A DNA stretch of 64,000 bases, taken from NCBI GenBank assembly GCA_964035575.1, contig OZ037840.1, positions 620,001 to 684,000 on the forward strand, in the 5' to 3' direction. This DNA is from Rhynchopus sp. YZ270_cl-10. Taxonomy: Eukaryota; Euglenozoa; Diplonemea; Diplonemida; Diplonemidae. A model generated the notes under the pieces. That model saw only the letters and a list, made by a program, of their open reading frames with translations. It was not told the DNA's origin and made no database searches. Below are positions 41,693 through 51,088 of this stretch, piece after piece. The translations under genes and the position numbers were made by a program. Every line of letters begins with the position of its first letter. The stretch's first letter is position 1.

Positions 41693-41735
41693 GGTGACTA
41701 AGCACGAGAGGCTTAGGATCATCTTATAAACGTTT
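41693..41735 (+). repeat. Hairpin repeat, family H1
   Basis: GGTGACTAAGCACGAGAGGC then TTAGGATCATCTTATAAAC. TAAGC pairs with GCTTA, and GGTGA pairs with TCATC through one G-U. Confidence 0.82.
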
Positions 41736-42098
41736 CCTTTTTATTGTCCGGAATCACAGACACTTGTACAGTGCTTATAAAACGTGAGGGGGGGAAAAAG
41801 GCTGCAAAAACAAAAAGTAACCAAGGGGGAACTGGAGGTGTTTGTTAGGTGACACAGCGCGGCTGTTTATGTTCCAATTCCCCGCCTTCCTTCTGACTTC
41901 GGAGGACACAGTGAGAGAGGTGTCGGGGTTGTCTTGCGAACCTCTTTTAAAGTGCTTTTTTGTTTGCCGATGCACAGTAAGGCGTATTTTATTACCTTTT
42001 TTGCACCCCACCAGTTTCCCCGTACCCCCCCTCGTCAAAACCTCTCTTTTTTTTGTGTGTCGGCAATCCTCTCAAGGGTATGTCTGGATTTTTTTTCA

Positions 42099-42145
42099 GG
42101 TGACTAAACACTGTAAGGCTGAGGTTTACACCACAAACTTTCCTT
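42099..42145 (+). repeat. Hairpin repeat, family H1 (degenerate)
   Basis: GGTGACTAAACACTGTAAGG then CTGAGGTTTACACCACAAAC and a T-rich tail. It keeps the framework but has a changed loop. Confidence 0.55.
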
Positions 42146-42275
42146 CTTTTTTTCCAGTTTCAAACCCAATGTGTTGCTGCACACTTTACGTTGCAAAGAT
42201 GAATTTGGGAGCATCTATTCAATGACCCCAATATATATTTTTTTTCTCTTTTTTTGGTTTCCCAACTTTTTTTTG

Positions 42276-42315
42276 ATACACTGTTCACGAGAGGGCTTTG
42301 TATTTCAAGTCACAT
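42276..42315 (+). repeat. Dispersed repeat, family H2 (right-half copy)
   Basis: Contains ATACACTGTTCACGAGAGGG then TTTGTATTTCAAGTCAC. The left half of the family is missing. Confidence 0.65.
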
Positions 42316-43182
42316 TTTGTTATTGACTCTTCGCATTCTGAATGCGTCAACATCAAATAGCTGCAAGAAGGAGGGTGAGGGATTTCCCTAAAACCAGAGA
42401 AGCCAATGTGCGAAAGAGGAACAGGTAGTGAGGTAAGTGGAGCTTACACTCAGAAGGAAACTGCATTGTTTCAAATAAAAAAAAACATAGACTTTGGCCG
42501 ACATTGAGTACAGATCGTTATACCAGTAGGTAGAACGTGATTGTCAATACAACAAAAAATTATCAAAACAAAAACACATCCGGCGCTATGCCAAATGATA
42601 TAATTGGGCTGATTGAGGTGGGCCTGGCTTGTCCATTTTTCACTTTTTACCACCGATTTAAACCGATCACCGCCGATCACCATCGACCAGGCCCAGCGTC
42701 AGTCAGCCTAGTAATATTGTAGTATTGCAGCGCAGGATGTATAAAAATAAATGAAAGACAACGAAAGAAAAATAGGAACCTGGAACAACAGAACATCGTC
42801 CACCCCCCAAAAAAAACCACCCTGCCAGGGCACGTACCCGAGGTTCACGGAAGGTTTTTTTTTTTTTGTACTCAGGTAGCTACGTAGCCTTCAGGGAGGC
42901 AATCGTGTGCTAATACAGAAAGTATCAGTCAAGGCTGTTCTTACAGACGCATGCCAAAGCGGCCGCCACGTGGGTGTGGACTTTAGATTGAAGTTTCATC
43001 ATTGTACTAGCCCAGGGAGGGTTCCCGGCTACCGGCGAGGTCTCTTCCAATCCGTTCCCTAGTTTCCTAGGGGGGCCTCCTTGGCTTCACTGGCTAGGGC
43101 TCTGCAGGTCCCTCCACACATGTTGTGTGCCTGCCTTCAGCACCCAGGGTAGCATACCCAGCACCTTTTACCCTCAGGTCAG

Positions 43183-43252
43183 ACCTTCATAGAGTTTCAG
43201 GAGGAGTGCCACAAAAGGGCCCCCGGATGCAATTTAACGTCCAGCCCAGGAC
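43183..43252 (+). repeat. Dispersed repeat shared with 10438-10496
   Basis: Inverted relative to the 10.4-kb copy. It shares TTCATAGAGTTTC, CCCCCGGATGCAATTTAA and CAGCCCAGGAC. Confidence 0.7.
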
Positions 43253-43373
43253 TGGCTCCTCCTGTTGGGAAGGTTTTTCCTTTTTTAATATGGGGGGGAT
43301 TGCAACGATGCTTCGGAATCAATTTGCCCCTCATCCCCTTTTACCCCCGCCCCTTTTTATTGCATTCGCTATA

Positions 43374-43924
43374 CAGTGCGGTCTAAGTAGAGTATTAGAG
43401 TAGTCGGCAGTTGGAGTATGATTAGAGTCTAAAAAAGGGTCAATAGGAGGGTCACAGGGAGCATAGCTAGTGCAAGAAAGAATTCGACTTTGGAACTCCG
43501 GAAAGTCTGTCCTCTGCTTGCAGAGGACTAGATACAACGATAATATTGTTTGTTCCCCAGAAAATCAGCGCTTTTCTGGTTTCACACTCCTTGTGGGTCT
43601 TGTTGGGTGCAAGAGGGATGCAAAAATGTGGAAACTGGTGTGTGCTTCAACGCAAGACTAACAAATACAAAGAAACCCAAGTTAATTAGTAACCTTTTTT
43701 TGGGTGCATCCTTAAGGCGTTTGCACCAACTAGAAGCCTGTAATATACCCTAATTAGACTATAATTAGAGTGCAGTTAGAGTCTAATTATGCTCTAACTA
43801 CATTCTAATTATAGTCTAATTAAAGATGAGGCGACTCTAGTTATACTCTAACTGGACTTTAACTGACTCGGCCCAAAAAACCCAGACTCTCTTCATACTT
43901 TAATACTCTAATTAGAGCGTACTG
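43374..43924. mobile_element. 551-bp MITE of Tc1/mariner type
   Basis: The element starts CAGTGCG and ends CGTACTG, with TA on both outer sides (43372-43373 and 43925-43926). About 35 bp at the ends are inverted repeats with roughly 85-90% identity (CAGTGCGGTCTAAGTAGAG against CAGTACGCTCTAATTAGAG inverted). TA duplication with CAGT termini is the Tc1/mariner hallmark. No transposase frame is present. The right third is packed with TCTAATTA and TAGAGT motifs in both orientations. A 160-bp central part is shared with the transposon at 44-2315. Confidence 0.75.
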
Positions 43925-44084
43925 TATAATTCGCCCTTTTTTAAATTAAAAAAATCCCTCTTTTCTTGAGAACTGTCTGTGCATGAGAGGCACATTCGTC
44001 TTTATTATTCGAGTTTCTTTTTGTTTTTATTTTTTTTATTTTTTGCTTTCACAATTTAGCCATTTGATTAGATGAAACCACGAA

Positions 44085-44184
44085 CGATGTAGGACCGCAT
44101 GGTTGGGTGTCCACCCACGGTACAGTCGGTCATTTGTACCAAGGTACACTGTTCACGAGAGGGCTTTGTATTTCAAGTCAACTT
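44085..44184 (+). repeat. Dispersed repeat, family H2 (most complete copy)
   Basis: About 100 bp: GATGTAGGACCGCATGGTTG, GTCCACCC, GTACCAAGGTAC (palindrome), TTCACGAGAGGGC, TTGTATTTCAAGTCAAC. It includes both halves seen separately at 41043 and 42276. Confidence 0.75.
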
Positions 44185-44383
44185 TTGGGTGCTCCTCCGA
44201 TTTGCTCTCTTTTAAGGATCCTGTGAAGAAAAAAAAATTGTGGCTTGCTATCTAGTGATAGCTGTCTTGTATCAAGCAAAAAAAAAAAATAATTTCAAAT
44301 GCATTCTCTCTCTTCGCTTGTTCCAATCCTGAGAGATATTTTATGAATGTTGGCAGGGTGCTCACAATCGTGCAATATATTCA

Positions 44384-44427
44384 GGTGACTAAGCGACGAG
44401 AGGCTTAGGTTCATCTTATAAACTTTT
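44384..44427 (+). repeat. Hairpin repeat, family H1
   Basis: GGTGACTAAGCGACGAGAGG then CTTAGGTTCATCTTATAAAC and a T-rich tail. One extra G is in the loop. Confidence 0.8.
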
Positions 44428-44742
44428 CTTGATTTTCTTTTCTTTTGTTGAAATACTTCTTTTCTTTTGGAAAGAATTTTTGCATTTTGTTCTTATCTTT
44501 TTTTTTTGCTTTATCTTTTCTGTGCTGTGCCCCTCACTTGTGGGACCCTTTTTTGTGTGCATCTCCATACCTTCAGCTTTCACTTTGTTGCTGTTGTGTT
44601 GTGTTACGAAAATATAGGGACAGTGGTAGCGTGTTGTCGTCTGACTTTCTTTTTTTCCACGCAAATATCTTCCGCTTCTGTTTTCAATCAAACCTCATCC
44701 CCCCTTCTTTAAACTTGCACTATCAACTTCACTTTAAATTAA

Positions 44743-44785
44743 GATGACTAAGCACGAGAGGCTTAGGGTCATCTTATAAACTTTT
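44743..44785 (+). repeat. Hairpin repeat, family H1 (best-paired copy)
   Basis: GATGACTAAGC pairs with GCTTA-GG-GTCATC around the loop ACGAGAG. That is an 11-bp stem with a two-base bulge, followed by TTATAAAC and a T run. Confidence 0.82.
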
Positions 44786-45256
44786 CTTTTTTTACTGTAA
44801 AGGTAGCTCTCAGCTTGACTCCACCAACTTTCGGGAAAAAGTAGGGTGGACCCATTACATTTTTTTTTTTTGAAAATTTTGTTGTATTTTTTAATCGTTA
44901 CACCAGCAACAGTATTCACAGCAGAGATATACCGTGATAAGGGGTGTTATCGAATTTTTAATTTTTTTTTTGTTTCGCAAAAAAAAAAGATAACTTTTTT
45001 TGTCCCTTTTTTCCTTCTTCTTTTTATTGACGTGCAATTATTGACTCTTCACAAAATCCTGTTACATGTTCAAGACACATTTCTTTGGGGAGGCCAGAGG
45101 TGAGCAAGAGAACGAACGAGAGAGACTACCAAAGATCGAACCACCCCTCACCTCCTCCTCCTCCCCCTCTTCCTTCTTTTCCGATCACATCCATCCAAAA
45201 AATTCCCTTAATTTTACAACATCTACAGGTGGTGTGTAAGGGGGTGCAGGGAAACC

Positions 45257-47353
45257 ATGCGCTATCTCGAGAGCCTGCTCTCCCTGGACGGCACGCTTGG
45301 GAAGAAGGAGCAGTCGCAGCGCACGCTGTTCTTGCTTTTCAGCATTTGCGGCTTTCTGTTCACTGCGGGTTATACGGGGTCTCATTTGGATGCGGTGGGG
45401 TCTATTGCAATGACTTTTGCGACGCAAACCCTTTTGCTTGTCACTTGCGTTTTTGGGATGGGGGTCATTCTGTGCCGCATCAGACTTACTACCACGATTG
45501 TCGTCACCGTGGCGTACCTCTTTGCGATGTGCTTCATTCTTGCAGACCTTCAGCTCCGTGTGTTCAATTTGTCGTTTTGGGGGCCAATGGTGTTAGTAGT
45601 GGACTTTATGCTTGTGATGCAGGTGCCGTCGAGGTACAGTGTTGGGCTTGTATGTGTTACGATATGTTGGCTTGTGTTCGTGGCAGTGGAGCAGCAGTTC
45701 AGGTTTGGTTTGTTTGACCTTCCCGGGATGGCACCGCAGGGCGGGAAGCATGGAAGAGAAGATCATTTTTGGAATATACACTGCGAAAAGCTTCCGTGCA
45801 GCGAAGACCCTACATTGCCATTTCTCCAGGCTACCAGTGTGTTTGTTGTGGACTTCCTCGCAACGAGAGGGTTTGCGCGTGATATTCTCAAGGAGCAGGC
45901 AACAATGGAGAGGACGATTAACGTGGTGCAGGAGATTGCGAGTCTGCTTGCCAAGTACGATGTGGAGGGTGTGGCGGAGATGCTGAAGGTGCAAAGGGAC
46001 GAGCTCCCAGAGGAGATGCACGCAACACTGCAGAGGATGGAGGAGAACCTGCGGAAGTACCGTCCCTACCTCCCCGCAGCGCTGTTTGAGGAGGAGGGTG
46101 GTGCGCCAAGCGCGTCTGTGCCGCCACCTGTGCTTGAGAACGACGTGGGAACGATTGTCTTTACAGACATCCGTTCGTCGACGTCGATCTGGGAGTGTGC
46201 GCCAGAAGGGATGCGTGCTGGGTTGAAGATCCACAACGCTGTGCTGCGTGAGGTGATGCAGGTGTTTGGTGGGTACGAAGTGAAGACAATCGGCGACGCC
46301 TTCATGGTTGCCTTCGCATCAACAGCTGACGGTGTGCACTTTGGCCTGAAGGTGCAGGAACGTCTTCGTGAAGCAAACTGGCCTGCGTCGCTGCTTGAGG
46401 AGGCACCGATCTGTGCTGAACAGGGCTCACTTTGGGGTGGACTGACTGTGCGCATTGGTGTCAACACCGGCCCTGTGACTGTGGAGCAGTGTTGTCTGAC
46501 GGGACGGACAGACTACTTTGGACCTACTGTGAACGTTGCGTCACGTCTTGAGAGCACATGCACACCAGGAGCTGTTGCTGTGCCTTGCGACCTGTGGACT
46601 TCTGTTTGTGGGTTGTGCACTGCTGTTGCTGGTGAAGCAGAGTCACTTAGCCTGAAGGGTGTGAGCGAGATGTTGTTTGTGCGTTGCTTGTGGCCTGTTT
46701 CACTTGCGGGACGTGAACGCAAATGTCTTGGTGAAATGGAGCTGTGGGCAGTAAGCAGAGATGATGGTGAGTCAATACTGATGGAGTCGTTGTCCGCGAC
46801 AAGCTCGATGTCGTGCTCTTCAGGAGGATCGTTCGCATTAGGACCACACCTGGGTCGTCAGGTGACCGGCACTGTCGGTGTTGTGGACATTGAAGTGGGT
46901 GACGAATCTGCCCTGAAAGCACTGCACACAATGAACGCAGGACTTGCAACACTCACGATTACACTGGACCAGAGCGGTGGGAGCCTGGTGACACTGCTTG
47001 GGAGCTGTGTGTGCGTTGGGTGGAACGTGACCCGTTCGGCACCTGCACACATGGAGAACGCAGTGCGGTTTGCACAACGGATGATGGCGAAGACTGCGTA
47101 CTTCAAGGGTGCTGGTGTTGTGAGTGGTCCTGTGCAGCACGGGGACATTGGCAGCCACAAACAACGCTTTGTGACAGTGTTGGGGCGCATTGTGCGACGG
47201 AGCTGGACGCTGTGTGAAGAAGCTGTACGTGAGGGGGGCACATGCCTTTACGAACCCGACAGCACAACACTGCCGTCTGCACTTGAAGACACTCTTGCAC
47301 AACACAAAGGTGGCTACAGAGTGGTTTGCGACAGCAGGGACACAGTGGACTAA
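45257..47353 (+). CDS. Membrane class III adenylyl cyclase with a second, degenerate cyclase domain
   Basis: 698 residues. Five or six hydrophobic segments (about 23-41, 48-74, 77-98, 106-122, 127-146, perhaps 190-205) and a helical linker precede a class III cyclase domain (about 297-480). All key residues are seen: metal-binding D304 (VFTDI) and D347 (KTIGDAF), adenine-selecting K343 and D419, and transition-state N426 and R430 (GPTVNVASRL). It resembles kinetoplastid-type cyclases in FTDIRSST and GGYEVKTIGD. A second domain (about 538-665) keeps the first metal aspartate (D544) but has S583, T579, R647 and T651 at the other positions, so it should be inactive. It makes cAMP from ATP, probably at a membrane. 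The ATG lies 28 nt after an acceptor-like CTACAG. See the findings for possible splicing into the TLDc gene. Confidence 0.9.
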   Translation: MRYLESLLSLDGTLGKKEQSQRTLFLLFSICGFLFTAGYTGSHLDAVGSIAMTFATQTLLLVTCVFGMGVILCRIRLTTTIVVTVAYLFAMCFILADLQLRVFNLSFWGPMVLVVDFMLVMQVPSRYSVGLVCVTICWLVFVAVEQQFRFGLFDLPGMAPQGGKHGREDHFWNIHCEKLPCSEDPTLPFLQATSVFVVDFLATRGFARDILKEQATMERTINVVQEIASLLAKYDVEGVAEMLKVQRDELPEEMHATLQRMEENLRKYRPYLPAALFEEEGGAPSASVPPPVLENDVGTIVFTDIRSSTSIWECAPEGMRAGLKIHNAVLREVMQVFGGYEVKTIGDAFMVAFASTADGVHFGLKVQERLREANWPASLLEEAPICAEQGSLWGGLTVRIGVNTGPVTVEQCCLTGRTDYFGPTVNVASRLESTCTPGAVAVPCDLWTSVCGLCTAVAGEAESLSLKGVSEMLFVRCLWPVSLAGRERKCLGEMELWAVSRDDGESILMESLSATSSMSCSSGGSFALGPHLGRQVTGTVGVVDIEVGDESALKALHTMNAGLATLTITLDQSGGSLVTLLGSCVCVGWNVTRSAPAHMENAVRFAQRMMAKTAYFKGAGVVSGPVQHGDIGSHKQRFVTVLGRIVRRSWTLCEEAVREGGTCLYEPDSTTLPSALEDTLAQHKGGYRVVCDSRDTVD

Positions 47354-47442
47354 TCTGTTACCTCTTGCTTTGCATCATCAACAGGCTGCACAGTCTTTTC
47401 CAAGCCTCTGCAGATTCCCAAAAGACGTTTCCCGTGAATTAG

Positions 47443-49215
47443 CCTACTTTTCTTTTTACCAATAAGATACACCCATTTAACCCCCTCACAGCGCCTCCTT
47501 CCCTTCCCCTTTTACTACACTACGCAATTCCGGGCATTTGGGCACTCGTGGAGGAGGGTGTGCAGAAGGAAGCTGAGGCTTCCCCTGCACAGGACCCCTC
47601 GCAAGGTGATACGGAGGTCTCAGAATTCACTGGGGAGCCTTCATTGGAAGGGGCGGACGGAACGTCGACATCGAAGCTGCTCTCCGCAGAGCAGGTGGCA
47701 TGGGTGAGCCGTGCTGTGCCTATGGAACGGCGTGCACGTGTCTGGTCGAGGCTGTACGACTCCTCTGAGGACGGGCTGAGTCTCACAAACTTTGTGTTTA
47801 AAATCCGCCAGGTAAAGCATACGCTGATTATTGTCCGTGACACGGAGGGGCACGTCTTTGCTATGTACAATGGTGACAAATGGCTTGACCCGTCTGATCT
47901 CAAGGAGCACTTCGCGCGTAAGGCTGGTGGAGGTGGTGGCGGTGCCAGAGGCAAGCAGGATCAGAACTTCTACGGGGAAGGCAACTGTGCGCTGCTCGCT
48001 GTCGCGCCTACCCGCGAGGTCTTCCTTCCCACAAAGGCAGATGCGAACTACCTGCATCTTCAGACAGCATGGCCAGAGGCGGAACGGAACGGCGTCGCTA
48101 TGGGCGGATTGGTATGGAGGGGTGTTCAGCACACAATATCAGAAATTTATAATTTGTGCGTAAATTTAATATTTTCTTAGGCCAAACCCGTCTTAAATTC
48201 CTTAAAAGGTTCCCTGCATCGTGTAATTACAAAACAAGCTCCCCTTTCATCCTGAATCCGGGGGTGAGTTTGGGGGCGTTTTGGGGGGGGTGGGTGCTAC
48301 TTTTTTGTTGAGGTCCCAGTGTGGGGGCAGGTGCGCGGGAGGTTACCTTACTCGACACGTATCGTTGCTGATCATGTATTGCTTTCTTCATGGACTCCTT
48401 GTCGCCCTCACGCAGCCTCTTCGAGAAGGACTCCGCTTCCTCGTATTTCCATCTTGTATCAAAAGTGCGAACACTGGTTGCATGTCGAGCCGGTGGGTGC
48501 TGTCCCGACTCGTTCACCTGGTGTGCCCACTTGCACGCCTTGCACGTGATGGTGGTGTTGGAGGGCTGAGAGGTTGTTTTTTTTTTTAAGTGGGGGACTT
48601 CTCCACCCTGAGAATCTTGGCGGATCCAGCGTCCTCCACCTTTCTTCCTCATCATCTTCATTCTGCAAGCCTTCTTCACTGCATGCTTCCCCATATACCC
48701 AACACCGTTACGGCGTTAAGCCCTCCTGTCCCTTTGCCAAGGGCTACTCCAACAAGTTTGTAGCTACCACCATGCACGTCCCGTCCCCCCACCCCAGTCC
48801 AGCGGAAGGAAAAAAACTCAAAGAAAATAGGGTGAGTTTGGGGGCGTTTGGGGGCTATGTTGATTTTCCCGGGTTCAGGTGGTTCATTTACTCTCTCTTT
48901 ATTTCTTTTGTTTATTCTAAAACTCCCCTTTTGATTTACTCTACTTTGCAGCCTGGCTTCTTCGCAGTGCACCTCCACGCTGGTCTTGAAGAGGGCTCCT
49001 GCCGGGGTATGTCAGGACGTAGCTCCACCTTCAACAGCCCCTGTCTAGCGAGCACAGAGGACTTCAAGATAGACATGATAGAGGCCTGGGCATTGTCTGA
49101 CGAGGTGCTGCAGGCTGCCGAGTGCACAGACGTGGGTGTCATGGGCCGTGCTGAGACAAAGACTGACAAAATGATGCTCGAGCTCGTTGGTCGCGACTTC
49201 TATTCAGCAGAGTAA
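47443..49215 (+). CDS. TLDc-domain protein, two exons (47443-48111, 48952-49215)
   Basis: Exon 1 holds the first half of a TLDc domain (WSRLYDSSEDGLSLTNFVFK, HTLIIVRDTEGHVFAMYNGD, NFYGEGNCALLAVAP). Exon 2 holds the second half (PGFFAVHLHAGLEEGS, STFNSPCLASTEDFKID). Splicing GT at 48112 to AG at 48951 (840 nt, phase 0) joins AMGGL to PGFF, as the TLDc fold requires. TLDc proteins such as OXR1 act in oxidative-stress defence and bind V-ATPase. The 5' end is unsettled: the frame is open from 47443 but has no ATG before 47722. Either the start is 47722, or an upstream exon (possibly the cyclase) supplies it; an acceptor-like CCTCACAG ends at 47491. Confidence 0.75.
48112..48951 (+). other. Intron of the TLDc gene (840 nt)
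   Basis: Begins GTATGG and ends CTACTTTGCAG. It contains two near-copies of GTGAGTTTGGGGGCGTTT (about 48263 and 48832), each starting like a 5' splice site, and a protein-like stretch before the second (48670-48831). An alternative internal exon is therefore possible. Confidence 0.7.
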
Positions 49216-49290
49216 AAAAGTAGAGAATTGATGTTCATGACCCCCCGCTATTTCGTAGATGGTAAATTGACAGACACGAATTTTGGTGTT

Positions 49291-49335
49291 ATTGTGTAAT
49301 GAACGGTGGGGTGTTCGCACTTTTCAACTTCTCTT
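49291..49335 (+). repeat. Dispersed repeat, family H4 (3' flank of TLDc gene)
   Basis: AATGAACGGTGGGGTGTTCG then CACTTTTCAACTTCTC, starting about 75 nt after the stop codon. Related to 53621-53670 and 56721-56765. Confidence 0.65.
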
Positions 49336-50880
49336 TTTATTTTTGGTTCGTGTCAAGCGAACCCGAACCCCTTTGCATGGTTTGCTGCGTTTTTGCGGTA
49401 TTGTCCCCTTTGTGTTCTGTTTCTCTTCAGGGATAAGTGTGAAAAAAAAAAAGGCATTTTTTTTTTTTAATCTGAGTACCCCAGGGATTTTTCTAAATGT
49501 GGATTGGGATTGGGATTTCCGGAAAATAAAAAAATTCCCTGAAAAAAATTCCCTGTTTTTCCCTACAGCAATTTCAGGTACATTCTACCCCACCCCACCC
49601 CCAGAGAGTTTCGCCTGTGGGATGCGATCGATCAACGCGATCAAATAAAGCGAAAAAAGGGGGGAACAAAAAAATAAAAATCCCGGATTTTCGAGAAAAA
49701 AATTGGCTCTGCAGGCGGTTGCTGTAGTTGTGGGTGCGGATGTTCACGTCAGTTGCAGGCAAACGTCCAGCATCAGAGACATTTGAGGTTGTGCACAAGA
49801 AGAAGGAGAAGACGTGTCAATCGCATTCAATTATGAGGGTTGGAAGACGGAGGAGATCTCAGATGGTGCGTACCGTGGCTTCGCCAGGAACCTTTGGGTG
49901 CCTAATGACCGCCGTTTCTTTCATAAATGTACCGAGGTTACTGATAAGGCTGATACACTACGGCTTGTGGTTCACCCCTCCCCACCCGCCTTTTGTGCAT
50001 CAGAGGGAGAAAGCGCCACGCCTCCCTGCACTGGCAGGGAGTCGCGAGCGCGAAGCGCGCAGCGACCGCTTTACGGGGGGAAAGCTCGGGACCCCAAATC
50101 ACCCCCGTTTTGGCCAAAAGGGGTGATTGGTGAGTGACCTGTCGACATGTCGGGGGAAAAAATATTTTTTTCCACAAAAAGGTCAAAAAACGGCCCAAAA
50201 AATATACCAAAAAAAACAGGGAATTTTTTGGATTGGGATTTCGGAATTTGGCCAAAAAGGGACGGATTTAGAGATATCCTTGGAGTACCCTGAATGCTCG
50301 CTTTGGTTCTGTTGACAGCTCAGATCACCGCTCCGTCCAAAACCCCCATCCCCCTTACCCTCTCCATCCAATCCCAAACGCACAGCAAAACAGTACACAG
50401 TAACACCCCACCCTCTTCTCTGTGCTTCTTTCGCGTGTTGCTTGTTATTCGGAAGACCCCCCCCCCCCCCCCCCCCCCTCCCACGACAAAACAGTACAAA
50501 GCACCCAACCATCACCCTCTGCGGATGCACTGAAGCCACGTCATCCGAGACACGATGACTTACAGTACCTCGCCCCACATGCTGCTGCCGGCAGAGCTAC
50601 GGGTATGTCCCCCCCCTGGCCTCCTATTAGAAACACAGTGTTCTTTAGTTCACCCTTTTTTCCCCCCCAATGATTTCGTGTTGTTTTGCCTTTTTTGAGG
50701 CATATTTTATGGAGCGGGAAAAAAAAGATCGGGTCTTTTTCAAAGCCGGGTGTCATAAAAAGGTGGAAAAAAAATGTGAACTGCAAAATGGTGGTATTAG
50801 TAAATCAAATGTGAATCAAACCGACAATTCCAAAAATGGTTTTGCTTTTCCGTTATGTTCAAAAGAAAGAAAGCGGCCCA

Positions 50881-50958
50881 TGAAGGTGAAGGTGAAGGTG
50901 AAGGTGAAGGTGAAGGTGAAGGTGAAGGTGAAGGTGAAGGTGAAGGTGAAGGTGAAGG
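50881..50958 (+). repeat. 6-bp tandem repeat (TGAAGG), 13 copies
   Basis: Perfect hexanucleotide array. It reads as alternating Lys-Val or Glu-Gly in different frames, so open frames here say nothing about coding. Confidence 0.95.
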
Positions 50959-51088
50959 AAGCGATAGATACAGCAGAAAAATATCTGATTTTGATGCCAG
51001 GTTTGAGCCGCTGTGTTTTCCCCTGATCCATGTGTGTCCAAAAGACAGTACAGGTTGGAGATCTCTTACACCCCCTCACACCTCACAG

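Larger units (their letters stand above)
40660..45256. other. 4.6-kb gene-free, hairpin-repeat-rich spacer
   Basis: No reading frame here looks like protein. It holds five H1 hairpins, three H2 repeats, a Tc1/mariner-like MITE, (TG)n and (CT)n runs at about 41623-41690, and many A and T homopolymers. It separates the duplicated surface-protein region from the more conserved gene cluster. Confidence 0.65.
49216..51088 (+). other. Spacer and possible 5' exons of an unidentified gene
   Basis: 49216-49700 is T-rich and carries an H4 repeat (49291-49335). A protein-like stretch at about 49790-49975 (NYEGWKTEEISDGAYRGFAR, NLWVPNDRRFFHKC) is followed by GTGAGT near 50129. Another at about 50510-50600 (RHDDLQYLAPHAAAGRA) is followed by GTATGT. 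These may be 5' exons of the gene that continues at 51089, but starts and joins could not be fixed. Also present are a 22-C run (50457-50478) and a 6-bp microsatellite (50881-50958). Confidence 0.4.

Noticed and set aside
45593-46234. 213-codon minus-strand frame inside the adenylyl cyclase
   Set aside because: The + strand frame has every cyclase motif in order; the minus frame shows no recognisable domain.
47548-47550. GTG at 47548 as the TLDc start codon
   Set aside because: Non-ATG initiation is unlikely here; the open frame simply continues upstream to 47443, so an upstream exon or the ATG at 47722 is preferred.
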